Shown: positions 1 to 8,203 of the stretch, piece after piece
Position numbering within the stretch: position 1 is the first letter of the stretch
How the letters are laid out: the number at the start of each line of letters is the position of its first letter
NCBI GenBank assembly: GCA_900471605.1
Contig: UCEY01000038.1
Location: forward strand, 1-39,840
Direction: 5' to 3'
Source: Hyphomicrobiales bacterium
Lineage (GTDB): Bacteria; Pseudomonadota; Alphaproteobacteria; Rhizobiales; Rhizobiaceae
DNA: 39,840 bases
Made by a program: the position numbers and the translations under genes
The notes under the pieces: generated by a model
Told to the model about the DNA's origin: nothing
Database searches by the model: none
What the model saw: the letters and a program-made list of their open reading frames with translations, nothing else

Positions 1-31
1 GCAAACCCGGGACGGTTCAGTCCATTGCAAT

Positions 32-1015
32 TCAAGGCAGAGCATCGAAATCGCTTCTGCGATGTTGTTCGACTAGAGTGCGCAGACCTTCGGGAGCGAT
101 GATCTCAACTGCATCCCCCCATTGATAAAGATGCCAAGCCATTTCTAGCCAGCCGGCGGCCTTAAAGCGCACGATCAGGCTGCCATCATCTTGTGGTTCC
201 GCTGTTTGTTTCGGGTGGAAGGAGAACTCAGTCGCTCTTGCTGCGGCATGCGGAGCAAAACGCCAAATGACTTCGTCATACTGCTTTGGGTCTTGATAGA
301 CGCCGAATGATTTTGCCGCGTAATCTTCCAGCGAAAAGCCTGACGAGAGGCTGAAGCTCTCATCCAGAGTCTGAGCACTTAGGATCTGGTCCATACGGAA
401 GTTGAGCATATCTTCGCCGCGGGCCGGCTGGCGCGCCACGAGATAACTGCGGTGTCCGAGAAGGAGCCCATGCGGTTCGATGATCCGTTCAGGTTCCTCT
501 TCGCTCCGATAACGTACCCGCAAACGCAACGGTCCGCGTAGTCCCTCGATTACCGCGTCAAGAACAGCAGGTGCCAAGTTGACGCGTGGACCTGGGCGAG
601 TGACCGACCCCATGGCTAGGAGGACTGCTTCGACATCTGTCTCTGTGCGCAAGGCGTCTTTTGGCGTCAAACGCGCGAGCAAAGCGTCGCGCAAATCATT
701 CAAGGCAGCAGCATGGCGCAAACGGCCATCGCCACGCGCCGTTCTACTTGCGATCTCTAGGGCCTCGATCGCAGTTCCCTGACGGATCTGCAGTCTGTCG
801 AGCGCAGGGTCGGCAACACGCCATCGCCGGCGGCGATCTGGACCGTCCACAACCTCTACGTTGATGAAGACGGTCTCCAAAGCTTCTGTCATGCGTTGTG
901 CCGTTCGATGCGAAACTGCGAACTCTTCGCAGATTTCATCGAGGCAGATCCCGGCTCGCCTAGTGGCAGCCAGCCGCGCTAGTCTGATGAGATCTTGTGC
1001 CTTGGAGTGTGACAT
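32..1015 (-). CDS. WYL-domain transcriptional regulator (YafY-like)
   Basis: This 327-aa protein has an N-terminal winged helix-turn-helix (about residues 8-60, with the recognition-helix segment VSHRTAQRMTEAL) followed by a WYL domain (about 140-225) and a C-terminal WCX-type extension. WYL proteins are DNA-binding regulators thought to sense nucleic-acid or nucleotide ligands, and they often control defence or DNA-damage genes. A GTG start at 1045 is possible, but ATG 1015 has an AGGA six bases upstream and is preferred. It lies about 40 bp downstream of the HNH nuclease gene on the same strand, so the two are probably co-transcribed. The family call is firm; the target genes are unknown. 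Confidence 0.85.
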   Translation of the reverse strand: MSHSKAQDLIRLARLAATRRAGICLDEICEEFAVSHRTAQRMTEALETVFINVEVVDGPDRRRRWRVADPALDRLQIRQGTAIEALEIASRTARGDGRLRHAAALNDLRDALLARLTPKDALRTETDVEAVLLAMGSVTRPGPRVNLAPAVLDAVIEGLRGPLRLRVRYRSEEEPERIIEPHGLLLGHRSYLVARQPARGEDMLNFRMDQILSAQTLDESFSLSSGFSLEDYAAKSFGVYQDPKQYDEVIWRFAPHAAARATEFSFHPKQTAEPQDDGSLIVRFKAAGWLEMAWHLYQWGDAVEIIAPEGLRTLVEQHRRSDFDALP

Positions 1016-1054
1016 GGGCATTCCTGCGGGCCGGTTGCGATGCACAACTCGCTT

Positions 1055-1966
1055 TTAGTGCTTGAAGGTATTCTCGCGATGCCATTTCAGAAATTGGGGA
1101 TGCGGGCGTTCGTGAATCCCTGCAGGCACGATCGCTTTTCCGCTCTTGTTGACCAGACCTTGGATGCTTTCACGATCATTTGCATGACGCGAAATCAGAA
1201 CCTCGAGATCGTCCGACAAGCCGATAAGGCCGCGATCGAACATCCAGTGTGCCGTGCCAGAAAGCGCGATGCCGTTCGACAGAATGTCCGGGCCGTTCGC
1301 TTCAACGGAGCGAATATGGGCCGCATCGACCTCCGCACGGCCGCCGCCATTGATCAGCTTCAAGCCTGTTATCGCGCATCGTTTGTCGTAGGCCTGCAAG
1401 ATCAATCGGCGAAACAGCCGATCGCGAACGATACGCGACGAAAGCTGCGTGACTCGCACCCTCTCCTCTTCGAACATAAAAGGAGCTTGAATGCCGTCTG
1501 AGAAACCGGCGCCCGTTGGCGTGTCTATCGCCTCGCCCGATCGCGGCAGTTCCGGTTGATCTTCCGCCAGCCCAATCGACAGAATACGATTGAAATCTGC
1601 GGCTGAGATTGGCCGCACGGCTGCTTGAGCCCTTCCCGAAATCCGTCCCGCGTCGTTGAGCACTCCGCGCTCGATCACACCCTCTGGCCCGCTGAAGGGA
1701 ACGGCGTTGACGAAATCGAGATAGCTGCCGGGTTCGATCAGAGCCAAATACATTCCGGACGCTTTGGGATCGGGAATGACCTGCGCGACTTTGGCGACCG
1801 CGAAATATCCACGCGTTGCCGCCACTTTTCGAGGCTCGTAATAGATGATCCAGTCCCCAACGCAGGCTTGGACGCGACCGAGATACTGGCTCGGGAACTG
1901 ATATTGCTCAGCCGGGCTGTCGTCATAGATCGAATCAGTGCGGTGAATAAAAACCCCGAATCCCAT
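1055..1966 (-). CDS. HNH endonuclease with N-terminal PUA-like region
   Basis: The protein has 303 aa. The C-terminal half carries a clear HNH_2-type nuclease core: Cys197 in CAITG, His217 in DAAHI, Asn231 and His240 in HWMFDRGL. The N-terminal 130 residues (GDWIIYYEP near 37-45, then short alternating strands) resemble PUA/EVE/ASCH-like folds that read modified bases, but that assignment is by eye only. A reader domain fused to HNH is the layout of modification-dependent type IV restriction enzymes, so a defence role is plausible. The gene precedes the WYL regulator on the same strand and diverges from the serine recombinase, whose likely start is about 50 bp away. Nuclease confidence is high; restriction function is inferred. 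Confidence 0.75.
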   Translation of the reverse strand: MGFGVFIHRTDSIYDDSPAEQYQFPSQYLGRVQACVGDWIIYYEPRKVAATRGYFAVAKVAQVIPDPKASGMYLALIEPGSYLDFVNAVPFSGPEGVIERGVLNDAGRISGRAQAAVRPISAADFNRILSIGLAEDQPELPRSGEAIDTPTGAGFSDGIQAPFMFEEERVRVTQLSSRIVRDRLFRRLILQAYDKRCAITGLKLINGGGRAEVDAAHIRSVEANGPDILSNGIALSGTAHWMFDRGLIGLSDDLEVLISRHANDRESIQGLVNKSGKAIVPAGIHERPHPQFLKWHRENTFKH

Positions 1967-2016
1967 ACCCGATCTCTACCATGGTGACCGCGACTCAAAC
2001 CAGGGAGATCGGTCAT

Positions 2017-2913
2017 ATGCATGCCCTCAAACGCGTCGTGCTCTACGCGCGTTATTCAACAGATCAACAAAACCCAGCCTCGATCGAAACCCAGCTCGAT
2101 CTCGGTAAGGAATTCGCCCTTCGACAAGGCTGGCATTTGGCCGACACGTTCGTCGATGCCGGTGTCAGCGGCTCGTCATTTGAGACGCGGCCAGGGCTCC
2201 AGGCCGCGTTGGCGAGGTCGAACGTCGGCGCCTATGACGTCTTTCTCTGCCTCACCCTCGATCGCCTTTCCCGCGACCTTGAGCACAGTGCCCGTATACT
2301 GAAGATCCTCCAGTTTCATGATGTCGAGCTTTGGACGGTTCACGGCGCCGCGGCCGTGTCATCAATGGAACTGGGGCTGAGGGCAGTTCTCAGTCAAGAA
2401 GTGCTCGAACAGGTGCGCTACCGTACGCGCGAGGGCATGAAAACAGTCGCCAAGCATGGCCGGGTGCCTGGCGGTATCTGTTACGGTTACCGAGTACGAC
2501 GTGAGTTCGACGATGCCGGGGAGCCCGTGCGCGGCCTGCGTTCAATCGACATTGATGAGGCGGCAACCATCGTCTGGATTTTTGAGCGATACGCGGATGG
2601 CATGAGCCCTGTCAGGATCGCAGAAGAACTCAATGCTCGTGGTGTACCTGGTCCACGCGGCCGGCTTTGGCAGGGGACCGCAATTCGCGGTCATCGAAAT
2701 CGCGGCAGCGGAATTCTGAATAATCAGGCCTATATCGGGCTGATCGTTTTCAACCGCCTCGCCTATCGGAAAAATCCCGCAACAGAACGTCGGGTCTCAC
2801 GGGAGAACGCGGCCGAGCACCATGTCGTGCAGGAGGTGCCGTCGCTTAGAATTGTCGACGATGCCCTCTGGCACCGGGTGAAGACTCGTCAGGAGAACTG
2901 GCGAACGAGCTAG
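2017..2913 (+). CDS. Serine recombinase, C-terminally truncated
   Basis: This 298-aa site-specific recombinase of the resolvase/invertase superfamily has the catalytic Ser14 in YARYSTDQQ, the Arg-rich LDRLSRDL segment (about 88-95), and a following recombinase domain (about 155-285) including YGYRVRREF and LNARGVPGPRG. Large serine recombinases normally run to 450-550 aa with a zinc ribbon and coiled coil. Here an in-frame stop follows RQENWRTS, so those parts are missing. ATG 2017 is preferred over ATG 1981 because GGGAGA precedes it at a good distance and it leaves room for the divergent HNH promoter. It is probably a remnant integrase of an element. Confidence 0.85.
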   Translation: MHALKRVVLYARYSTDQQNPASIETQLDLGKEFALRQGWHLADTFVDAGVSGSSFETRPGLQAALARSNVGAYDVFLCLTLDRLSRDLEHSARILKILQFHDVELWTVHGAAAVSSMELGLRAVLSQEVLEQVRYRTREGMKTVAKHGRVPGGICYGYRVRREFDDAGEPVRGLRSIDIDEAATIVWIFERYADGMSPVRIAEELNARGVPGPRGRLWQGTAIRGHRNRGSGILNNQAYIGLIVFNRLAYRKNPATERRVSRENAAEHHVVQEVPSLRIVDDALWHRVKTRQENWRTS

Positions 2914-2943
2914 GACGGGGTTCTACCGCTCGGCTGAAGGGCT

Positions 2944-4197
2944 TCACTCCGAACAAGTCTCGAGGATCGGCGTCATCAGCCTTACATGGGTATCGATACG
3001 CTCAAGAACCTTCGCCGGAACGATCCTTCGTTCCGGCAGCGACCACCAAACTTCGTTCACGCACTCGACCGTGTCGATCACCGCTTTGAGCACGGCCGCT
3101 TCCGGCAAGCGCGCCCGATTGGCGAACGCTTTCCATCGCTGCACGCTCAGCGCCTTGAAGGGCCGCTCACCGGCTAGCGACAGCGCCATGGCATCCGCGG
3201 GGATGTAAGGGATCGTCGAGAGCACGTCATAGACAGGCGCGAGTTGCGGTTTGTCACCTGCCCCGCTATAGATCAACGACCAGTTCTTCAGGTGCATGTC
3301 GCCATTGCCTGTGATGGCAGCCAGAGCCAGCCGGCGGACGAACTCGAGCGCGGCAGTCGACGATACGGCAACGTTCAGCGCTGCTGCGATATCATGATAG
3401 GCACCACCTTCGTACTTCCGCGACGGGTAGATGCCGAACACCTGCGCGAAATCCTCGATATGGATCCGCTCGCCGTTTGTGCCGCGATCGAAGCGTTTGA
3501 CGAGCAGGACTTTTCCGTCCGACAGTGTCTCGAACTCCTCCGGGATACCCTCGAACTCCGATTGCTCGACAAGTTCGCGCTCCGGCACCTCCATCCCGAT
3601 CGCTTCAGCCAATGCGAGATTGGCATACTCGTTTTCCGACACTCCGGGAAACGAGGTCGACGGAAACTTGGCGATGTAGGATCCCTGGTTGTCGCCGAGC
3701 GGCAGCGTCAGTCCGCCGCCCTTTCCCGTGTTCTTGATGACCGAAAGCTTCATCTGGACGCCGGCGAGCGAAAACCGGGCTTTCGGCTTGGGAGCAGACA
3801 AGCTATCGAGATGCGCAACCGTTCCACCGCTCGGGACGACGCGGACTGCACCTGGCAGATCCGACCCGAGTGCAACAAGCAGGTCGAAATCGTTTCCGGC
3901 GCGAACACTGCCCGCGTGGTGCTTTTCCATCGCCTCGCGCAATTTGTCTTCGGGAAGCAGATTGGCAAAGAACGCCGGCAACGCTCTGGCAACGGGTTTC
4001 GGGTCCTTGCGCAAGCCGCCAGTGGCTGCACGAAAGGACAGGCTGAGCATCGGGAAGCCGCCCGTCTCCCGATAGCTGTCCTCGAAACTGAAGGCGTTGA
4101 AGTCGCCGGGCGTCCTGACGATCGTGCCGAGCTTCACATCGTTCAGCAGCACGTCGAGCGATGAAATGGATCTCGGATCGGATGAAGCTTCAGACAT
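2944..4197 (-). CDS. hipA: HipA-family serine/threonine kinase toxin
   Basis: The protein has 417 aa and the full HipA layout. An N-terminal small domain is followed by the P-loop-like segment SLAGVQMKLS (about 143-152), YIAKFPS with the nucleotide-binding Lys, the catalytic loop GNGDMHLKNW with Asp300 and Asn305, and the metal-binding PVYDVL with Asp324. HipA toxins phosphorylate translation factors such as glutamyl-tRNA synthetase and induce dormancy. The chosen ATG (MSEASSDPRS) overlaps the end of hipB by 8 bp, the usual antitoxin-first coupling. An upstream in-frame extension lies wholly inside hipB and is unlikely to be used. All key residues are present, so the toxin looks intact. Confidence 0.93.
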   Translation of the reverse strand: MSEASSDPRSISSLDVLLNDVKLGTIVRTPGDFNAFSFEDSYRETGGFPMLSLSFRAATGGLRKDPKPVARALPAFFANLLPEDKLREAMEKHHAGSVRAGNDFDLLVALGSDLPGAVRVVPSGGTVAHLDSLSAPKPKARFSLAGVQMKLSVIKNTGKGGGLTLPLGDNQGSYIAKFPSTSFPGVSENEYANLALAEAIGMEVPERELVEQSEFEGIPEEFETLSDGKVLLVKRFDRGTNGERIHIEDFAQVFGIYPSRKYEGGAYHDIAAALNVAVSSTAALEFVRRLALAAITGNGDMHLKNWSLIYSGAGDKPQLAPVYDVLSTIPYIPADAMALSLAGERPFKALSVQRWKAFANRARLPEAAVLKAVIDTVECVNEVWWSLPERRIVPAKVLERIDTHVRLMTPILETCSE

Positions 4198-4504
4198 TCT
4201 CATCCCCGTCTGGATGCGCGATGAATGCTGGAAGATCGTCGAGATCATCCTGCGGCCGCAGCAACGCACCGACTGCCGGGACCATGGCTTGAGGTATGAG
4301 CATCAATTCAAGCCCGAGAGCGCGGCCGATATTGATTAGCGTCGTCGTGCGCGCAGAACTGCTTCCGGCTTCTATCTCGCGATAGCGGGGACGCGATATG
4401 CCCGCCATGTCGGCAACCTGCTCTTGGGTCAATTGCCGGGCTTTACGCGTAGCCTTCAGCAACTGCCCGATTTCCAGCAAGGATTCTGACTCAGACCGTG
4501 CCAT
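4190..4504 (-). CDS. hipB: HipB-family XRE antitoxin
   Basis: This small protein (104 aa from ATG 4504) has an XRE/Cro-type helix-turn-helix: LTQEQVADMAGISRPRYREI and the following INIGRALGLEL. HipB antitoxins bind HipA and repress their own operon through palindromic operators. Its end overlaps the hipA start by 8 bp. A longer start at 4540 would add twelve residues reading through the likely promoter, so the shorter form is preferred; a GTAAGTAGG stretch lies just upstream of ATG 4504. The acidic C-terminal tail (DDLDDLPAF, DGDENV) fits the HipA-contacting region of the family. Confidence 0.9.
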   Translation of the reverse strand: MARSESESLLEIGQLLKATRKARQLTQEQVADMAGISRPRYREIEAGSSSARTTTLINIGRALGLELMLIPQAMVPAVGALLRPQDDLDDLPAFIAHPDGDENV

Positions 4505-4509
4505 CCTAC

Positions 4510-4539
4510 TTACCCAAACGTTCTTCTTGCAGTTGGGCA
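4510..4539. promoter_or_regulatory. Candidate HipB operator (imperfect inverted repeat)
   Basis: Just upstream of hipB the plus strand reads TACCCAAAC, then eleven bases, then GTTGGGCAA. These arms are an imperfect inverted repeat. HipB-type regulators bind such sites over their own promoter. The position fits autoregulation, but the repeat is short and imperfect, so the call is tentative. Confidence 0.35.
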
Positions 4540-4540
4540 A

Positions 4541-4742
4541 GCTATCTCAAACATTCTGAACTCGGTCAATGTAAAAGAAATAAATACAGATCATTTCTTC
4601 AAATTTGATCCGTTTATATATCATTCACTCTGTTTTTGAATGGCTGCGCTGCAGTCGTTTAGTCGTATCCACCATACATGCTTTGTTAAAGGCACGTCCC
4701 TATTTCCGCTCGCCCTCGGCACTGGTGCCAGAGAGAAACGGA
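4541..4742. other. AT-rich divergent intergenic region
   Basis: This 200-bp stretch between hipB and the tyrosine-recombinase-like gene contains a strongly AT-rich core (about 4560-4640) that contrasts with the GC-rich neighbours. It must hold the promoters of both divergent units. A reading frame extends upstream of 4743 through this region, but its composition is not like the downstream coding sequence and no better start is seen. Confidence 0.5.
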
Positions 4743-7106
4743 ATGAGCATGCCCAAACAAGATCTTTCATCACGTCATTTTCAGCGTAAAATTTCGGAAT
4801 ACTGCGAGGTGCGTATTGCGCCGATCTCCTCAAAGCGGGTGCTGGAGAATGTCCGCCCCTACCTGATAAGCCTGATCATCTACCGCAAGAGGCCGCCAAT
4901 CCTGAACGGCCATCTCGACTGGATCGCGATCGGGGAGGCCTGCGGGATCGGAGACGACATGACCGCCGAGCTTCGGAAGCAATTGCGGCCGGCACTGGAC
5001 GCGATCATCCGATGGCTGAAGGCGCCTCCCGTTCGCGAAGACGCCCCGTCGGCAAAGCCATCTGCCCGCACAAGTAAGGCCGAACCGGTCAAAAAGACCG
5101 CAGCGGTTTCGTCGACCAGAAAACCGCAACGCGCTGCCGCTGACGGAGTTTTCGCCCGGAACACATCTGCGCAACGTGGTCCTGCGCCAAAGCCGATCAG
5201 CCCATTTCCAGATCCGTTATTCGAGGCGACAGACGATCCGGCAAGCTTTCAGGATGCACTCATTTATCATATGCGCCGGTTCGGGGACAGTTACTGGCAG
5301 CTCTATCGTGCCGTGGTTCGTTTGACGGAGACCTTCGACAGCAAGACGCTTTTGTCCTGGATCCAGGGCGAGCGTGTGCCAAGGTCGGTCGCCAGCTTCG
5401 ACATCCTGCGCCGGATAGAGATGCGTTACCGACTATCGGAAGAATATTTCAAGGAGAAGCTACCGCATCAGGCGCGCTCCCTTTACGGCCATGACCTCGG
5501 CGACATCAGCCCGGCTGAGCGTCGGCGGATTTCCCTGCACCTGCCAGATGATTTCAGCAGCCTGCCCTTCACCAAGCGAGAAGAGATCCTAGACTGGGTG
5601 CGACGGGTGATCATCTCAGGCTCGACCGAGTATCGCCGCTACCAGGCGGCGGCAAGCAAGCAGCGTTATGCGATCCGCTTTCCCGGTGTCACCTATGGCG
5701 GCGGTTCACTTTCGCCGCGCGCTCTGGCATCTGCAGCTAATGCCAACCAGAATATCGCGACGGAGCTCGACGATCCGGATCTGCTGTCCGGCGTCGTCGA
5801 TGCCCCGCCGCGTCTTGCCATGGAGATGGCCGATCTGATCCGTTTCAAAACCTCGACGCTGACGGCGATTGGCTTGCAGCGCAACGGCGTGTGGGGCGAA
5901 GAGACCGCCTCCCAGAAGATTGAACATCTCGGCTTGATGTTCGGCGCACTGGCAGCCTCCCCATCCGGCATCGTCAAAGGTCGGGGCGTGCCGCTCAGCC
6001 AGTTGAGCTTTGGCCTACTGGTCTTCCCCGGCATCTGGGATTGGTATCTGCAATGGCGCGAGCAGCGGCGTGGTTTCTACACTAAGTGGGAAGAGGACAT
6101 GCTGATGGTTGCGCAGGCGCTCACCCGGGCGGAGGTGGGCTGGATCCGCCAGCACCCGGAGCTTCTAAAAAATGTCCGGCCGATCGAAGGGCTGATCGCG
6201 CCGGAGGAGATCGAGTTCGCAACCCGCGACTGGAACGGTGCTTGCGACGCGTTCCACCGGCATGCAGCCAATCGATCGAAAGAAATCCAGCGGGTCATGC
6301 GGGTCCATCGCGATCCGTTTGAGCCGATCATGTGCATTCTCGAAGCCGACAGCCCGCTGGCGGAGTATCGCAAGATCACCGACGAAATCCTCAAACGCAT
6401 GCCTGACGAGGATCGTTATCCGCGACCAGCGGCGGAAGCCGTGCGATCCTTCCTGCTGCTGCGCCTCGGCCTGCATCTCGGCCTTCGTCAGAAAAACCTG
6501 CGGCAGCTACGCGTCTGCCCGCGCGGGCACTTCCCGACGTCCGAACGCCGTCTCGAAGATATGAAATGTGGTGAATTGCGCTGGAGCGATCGCGAAGACG
6601 GTTGGGAGGTGCTGATCCCATCCGTCGCCTTCAAGAATGCCAGCTCGTCATTCTTCGGCCAGAAGCCATTCCGCTTGATCCTTCCCGACCTGCTCGATCT
6701 ATATAAATACCTTGAGGCCTACATCGACAAGCATCGTGGTGTGCTGCTCGGCAGCGCCAAAGATCCAGGCACGCTGTTTGTTAAAACGGTGAAGACGACG
6801 AGCCTCGACGCGGCTTACAACTCGGTCACGTTCTACGAGGCTTGGCGAACCGTGATCCAGCGATATGGGATCTACAATCCATATACCGGGCGCGGCGCGA
6901 TCAAGGGCTTGCTACCGCATGGACCACATAACCTACGGGATATCCTTGCAACCCATATCCTCAAGCAGACAGGGTCTTACGAGCAAGCCAGCTACGCCAT
7001 TCAGGATACCCCGGATGTCGTGCAACAGCACTACGGTCGCTTTCTGCCGCAAGACAAAGCGGCGCTTGCGGCAAAGATTCTGAATCAGGTCTGGGAAGCG
7101 GCATAA
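4743..7106 (+). CDS. Large tyrosine-recombinase-like protein
   Basis: The protein has 787 aa from ATG 4743. The last 230 residues carry a phage-integrase-like core: LGLRQKNLRQL with Arg582, FKN with a candidate catalytic Lys, PHNLRDILATH with His729 and Arg732, and QQHYGRF with Tyr764 as nucleophile. The third conserved His expected nine residues before the Tyr is Asp755. The first 550 residues are unlike ordinary integrases: a Lys/Ala/Pro-rich linker near residues 95-150 and a possible helix-turn-helix around LLSWIQGERVPRS. It diverges from hipBA and lies near a truncated serine recombinase, suggesting an integrated element. The recombinase fold is fairly sure; activity and role are not. Confidence 0.7.
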   Translation: MSMPKQDLSSRHFQRKISEYCEVRIAPISSKRVLENVRPYLISLIIYRKRPPILNGHLDWIAIGEACGIGDDMTAELRKQLRPALDAIIRWLKAPPVREDAPSAKPSARTSKAEPVKKTAAVSSTRKPQRAAADGVFARNTSAQRGPAPKPISPFPDPLFEATDDPASFQDALIYHMRRFGDSYWQLYRAVVRLTETFDSKTLLSWIQGERVPRSVASFDILRRIEMRYRLSEEYFKEKLPHQARSLYGHDLGDISPAERRRISLHLPDDFSSLPFTKREEILDWVRRVIISGSTEYRRYQAAASKQRYAIRFPGVTYGGGSLSPRALASAANANQNIATELDDPDLLSGVVDAPPRLAMEMADLIRFKTSTLTAIGLQRNGVWGEETASQKIEHLGLMFGALAASPSGIVKGRGVPLSQLSFGLLVFPGIWDWYLQWREQRRGFYTKWEEDMLMVAQALTRAEVGWIRQHPELLKNVRPIEGLIAPEEIEFATRDWNGACDAFHRHAANRSKEIQRVMRVHRDPFEPIMCILEADSPLAEYRKITDEILKRMPDEDRYPRPAAEAVRSFLLLRLGLHLGLRQKNLRQLRVCPRGHFPTSERRLEDMKCGELRWSDREDGWEVLIPSVAFKNASSSFFGQKPFRLILPDLLDLYKYLEAYIDKHRGVLLGSAKDPGTLFVKTVKTTSLDAAYNSVTFYEAWRTVIQRYGIYNPYTGRGAIKGLLPHGPHNLRDILATHILKQTGSYEQASYAIQDTPDVVQQHYGRFLPQDKAALAAKILNQVWEAA

Positions 7107-7204
7107 GGACGGAGAACCTGAGGATGCCAGACTAGCGCATCAGGTCGGCGGGCGACTTCCGCTCGCCGGCAGTATATTTACATTACGAGGAGCGGCCCCG
7201 TTCG

Positions 7205-7351
7205 CTATCCCGTGACGTAGAAACGCCAGATGAGAAACCCGGCGATTACCAGCGCCCAGACGCCCGCGAACGCAGACCAATTCGCCGGAGACCATGGCTT
7301 GGGCGTATAGTCGTTGTTCGGTCCTGGCGATTTGTCCCATCCGCTGACCAT
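7205..7351 (-). CDS. 48-aa single-pass membrane protein
   Basis: ATG 7351 is preceded by GGAGG four bases upstream, a strong ribosome binding site. The peptide begins MVSGWDKSPG, is Trp- and Pro-rich (PKPWSPANW), and ends in one hydrophobic helix (AFAGVWALVIAGFLIW) followed by RFYVTG. The frame stays open upstream to 7483, but the good Shine-Dalgarno sequence favours the short form. It diverges from the SH3 protein gene. I do not recognise a family; the helix and start signal are the support. Confidence 0.55.
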   Translation of the reverse strand: MVSGWDKSPGPNNDYTPKPWSPANWSAFAGVWALVIAGFLIWRFYVTG

Positions 7352-7468
7352 GTAGCCTCCACAGTAGACCCGAGCTCGACCGTTCCCACCAACGAGAGCG
7401 CCCTGGGATACAAGCTGAACTTGCACACCGCTGAAATCTACGTCAGATTTCATGCTGGGGGCAAGATC

Positions 7469-8203
7469 ATGAGGAAGCGGCATTTTTTGATCGGGGGGGT
7501 GACAATATTTGTCATCAGTCGCCTATTCGTTTCTGGAGAGACGCCCGTTGTCGCGACGCCAACCCGAACGGAAATTATAGAAACTACCAATACATCCTCC
7601 CCGCCGACGAAGCTGACGACAACAGCCGATTTCCCCTCAGCAGAACCGCCAAAACGGTCTGATCATGCTGCGTTAGCAAGTCTTCCAAGGGAAACGCAAA
7701 AGCCGGTTTTACCATCGCTGGCTGAACCTCAAGATCTGCCTATACGGTTTGTAGAAGGGAGCGGCGTGGCGCTTCGCGAAGCGCCGTCGCCGCAGGGCAA
7801 GATACTCGACCGGTATGACAAAGGCCGGCGGGTCAGCCTCATCGAGAGCGGAGACGGGTGGTCGCGGGTTCGCGACGAGCTCACCCAGAAAGTCGGCTGG
7901 ATGGCGACACGCTTTCTGACAAATGCGGTCAAACGAACCGAAGAGCCTCGCAAGGAAAACGGTTCGCCCCAGAAATTGCCTCAGCCGAAGATCCCAGTCG
8001 TACCCGACACCGCAATCATTCAGCGCATCATCGCGTATTCGATCGGCAATTATTCCGGGTCGTGCGCATGCCCATACAGCACTGATCGACGCGGGCGCAG
8101 ATGCGGAAGCCGTAGTGCTCATTCCAAACCCGGAGGCGCCGCCCCGGTCTGCTATCCTCAAGACGTGACGGCGGCGATGATCGAAGCGTTTCGCCGACAA
8201 TGA
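7469..8203 (+). CDS. SH3-domain protein with Cys-rich rhizobial tail
   Basis: The protein has 244 aa from ATG 7469 (G-rich ribosome binding site GGGGG upstream). It has a basic N-terminus and a hydrophobic segment (HFLIGGVTIFVISRLFV), so it is exported or membrane-anchored, then a Thr/Pro-rich linker. A bacterial SH3 domain follows at about 90-150 (GVALREAPSPQGKIL, GDGWSRVRD, KVGWMATRFL). The C-terminal 50 residues contain a Cys-rich motif (SGSCACPYSTDRRGRRCG, then CYPQDVTAAMI) seen in many rhizobial SH3 proteins. SH3 modules of this type usually bind the cell wall or partner proteins in the envelope. Exact function is unknown. Confidence 0.8.
   Translation: MRKRHFLIGGVTIFVISRLFVSGETPVVATPTRTEIIETTNTSSPPTKLTTTADFPSAEPPKRSDHAALASLPRETQKPVLPSLAEPQDLPIRFVEGSGVALREAPSPQGKILDRYDKGRRVSLIESGDGWSRVRDELTQKVGWMATRFLTNAVKRTEEPRKENGSPQKLPQPKIPVVPDTAIIQRIIAYSIGNYSGSCACPYSTDRRGRRCGSRSAHSKPGGAAPVCYPQDVTAAMIEAFRRQ

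Noticed and set aside
4605..4742. Longer N-terminus for the tyrosine-recombinase-like protein
   Set aside because: The extra 46 codons lie in the AT-rich intergenic region and lack a good start signal; ATG 4743 is better placed.
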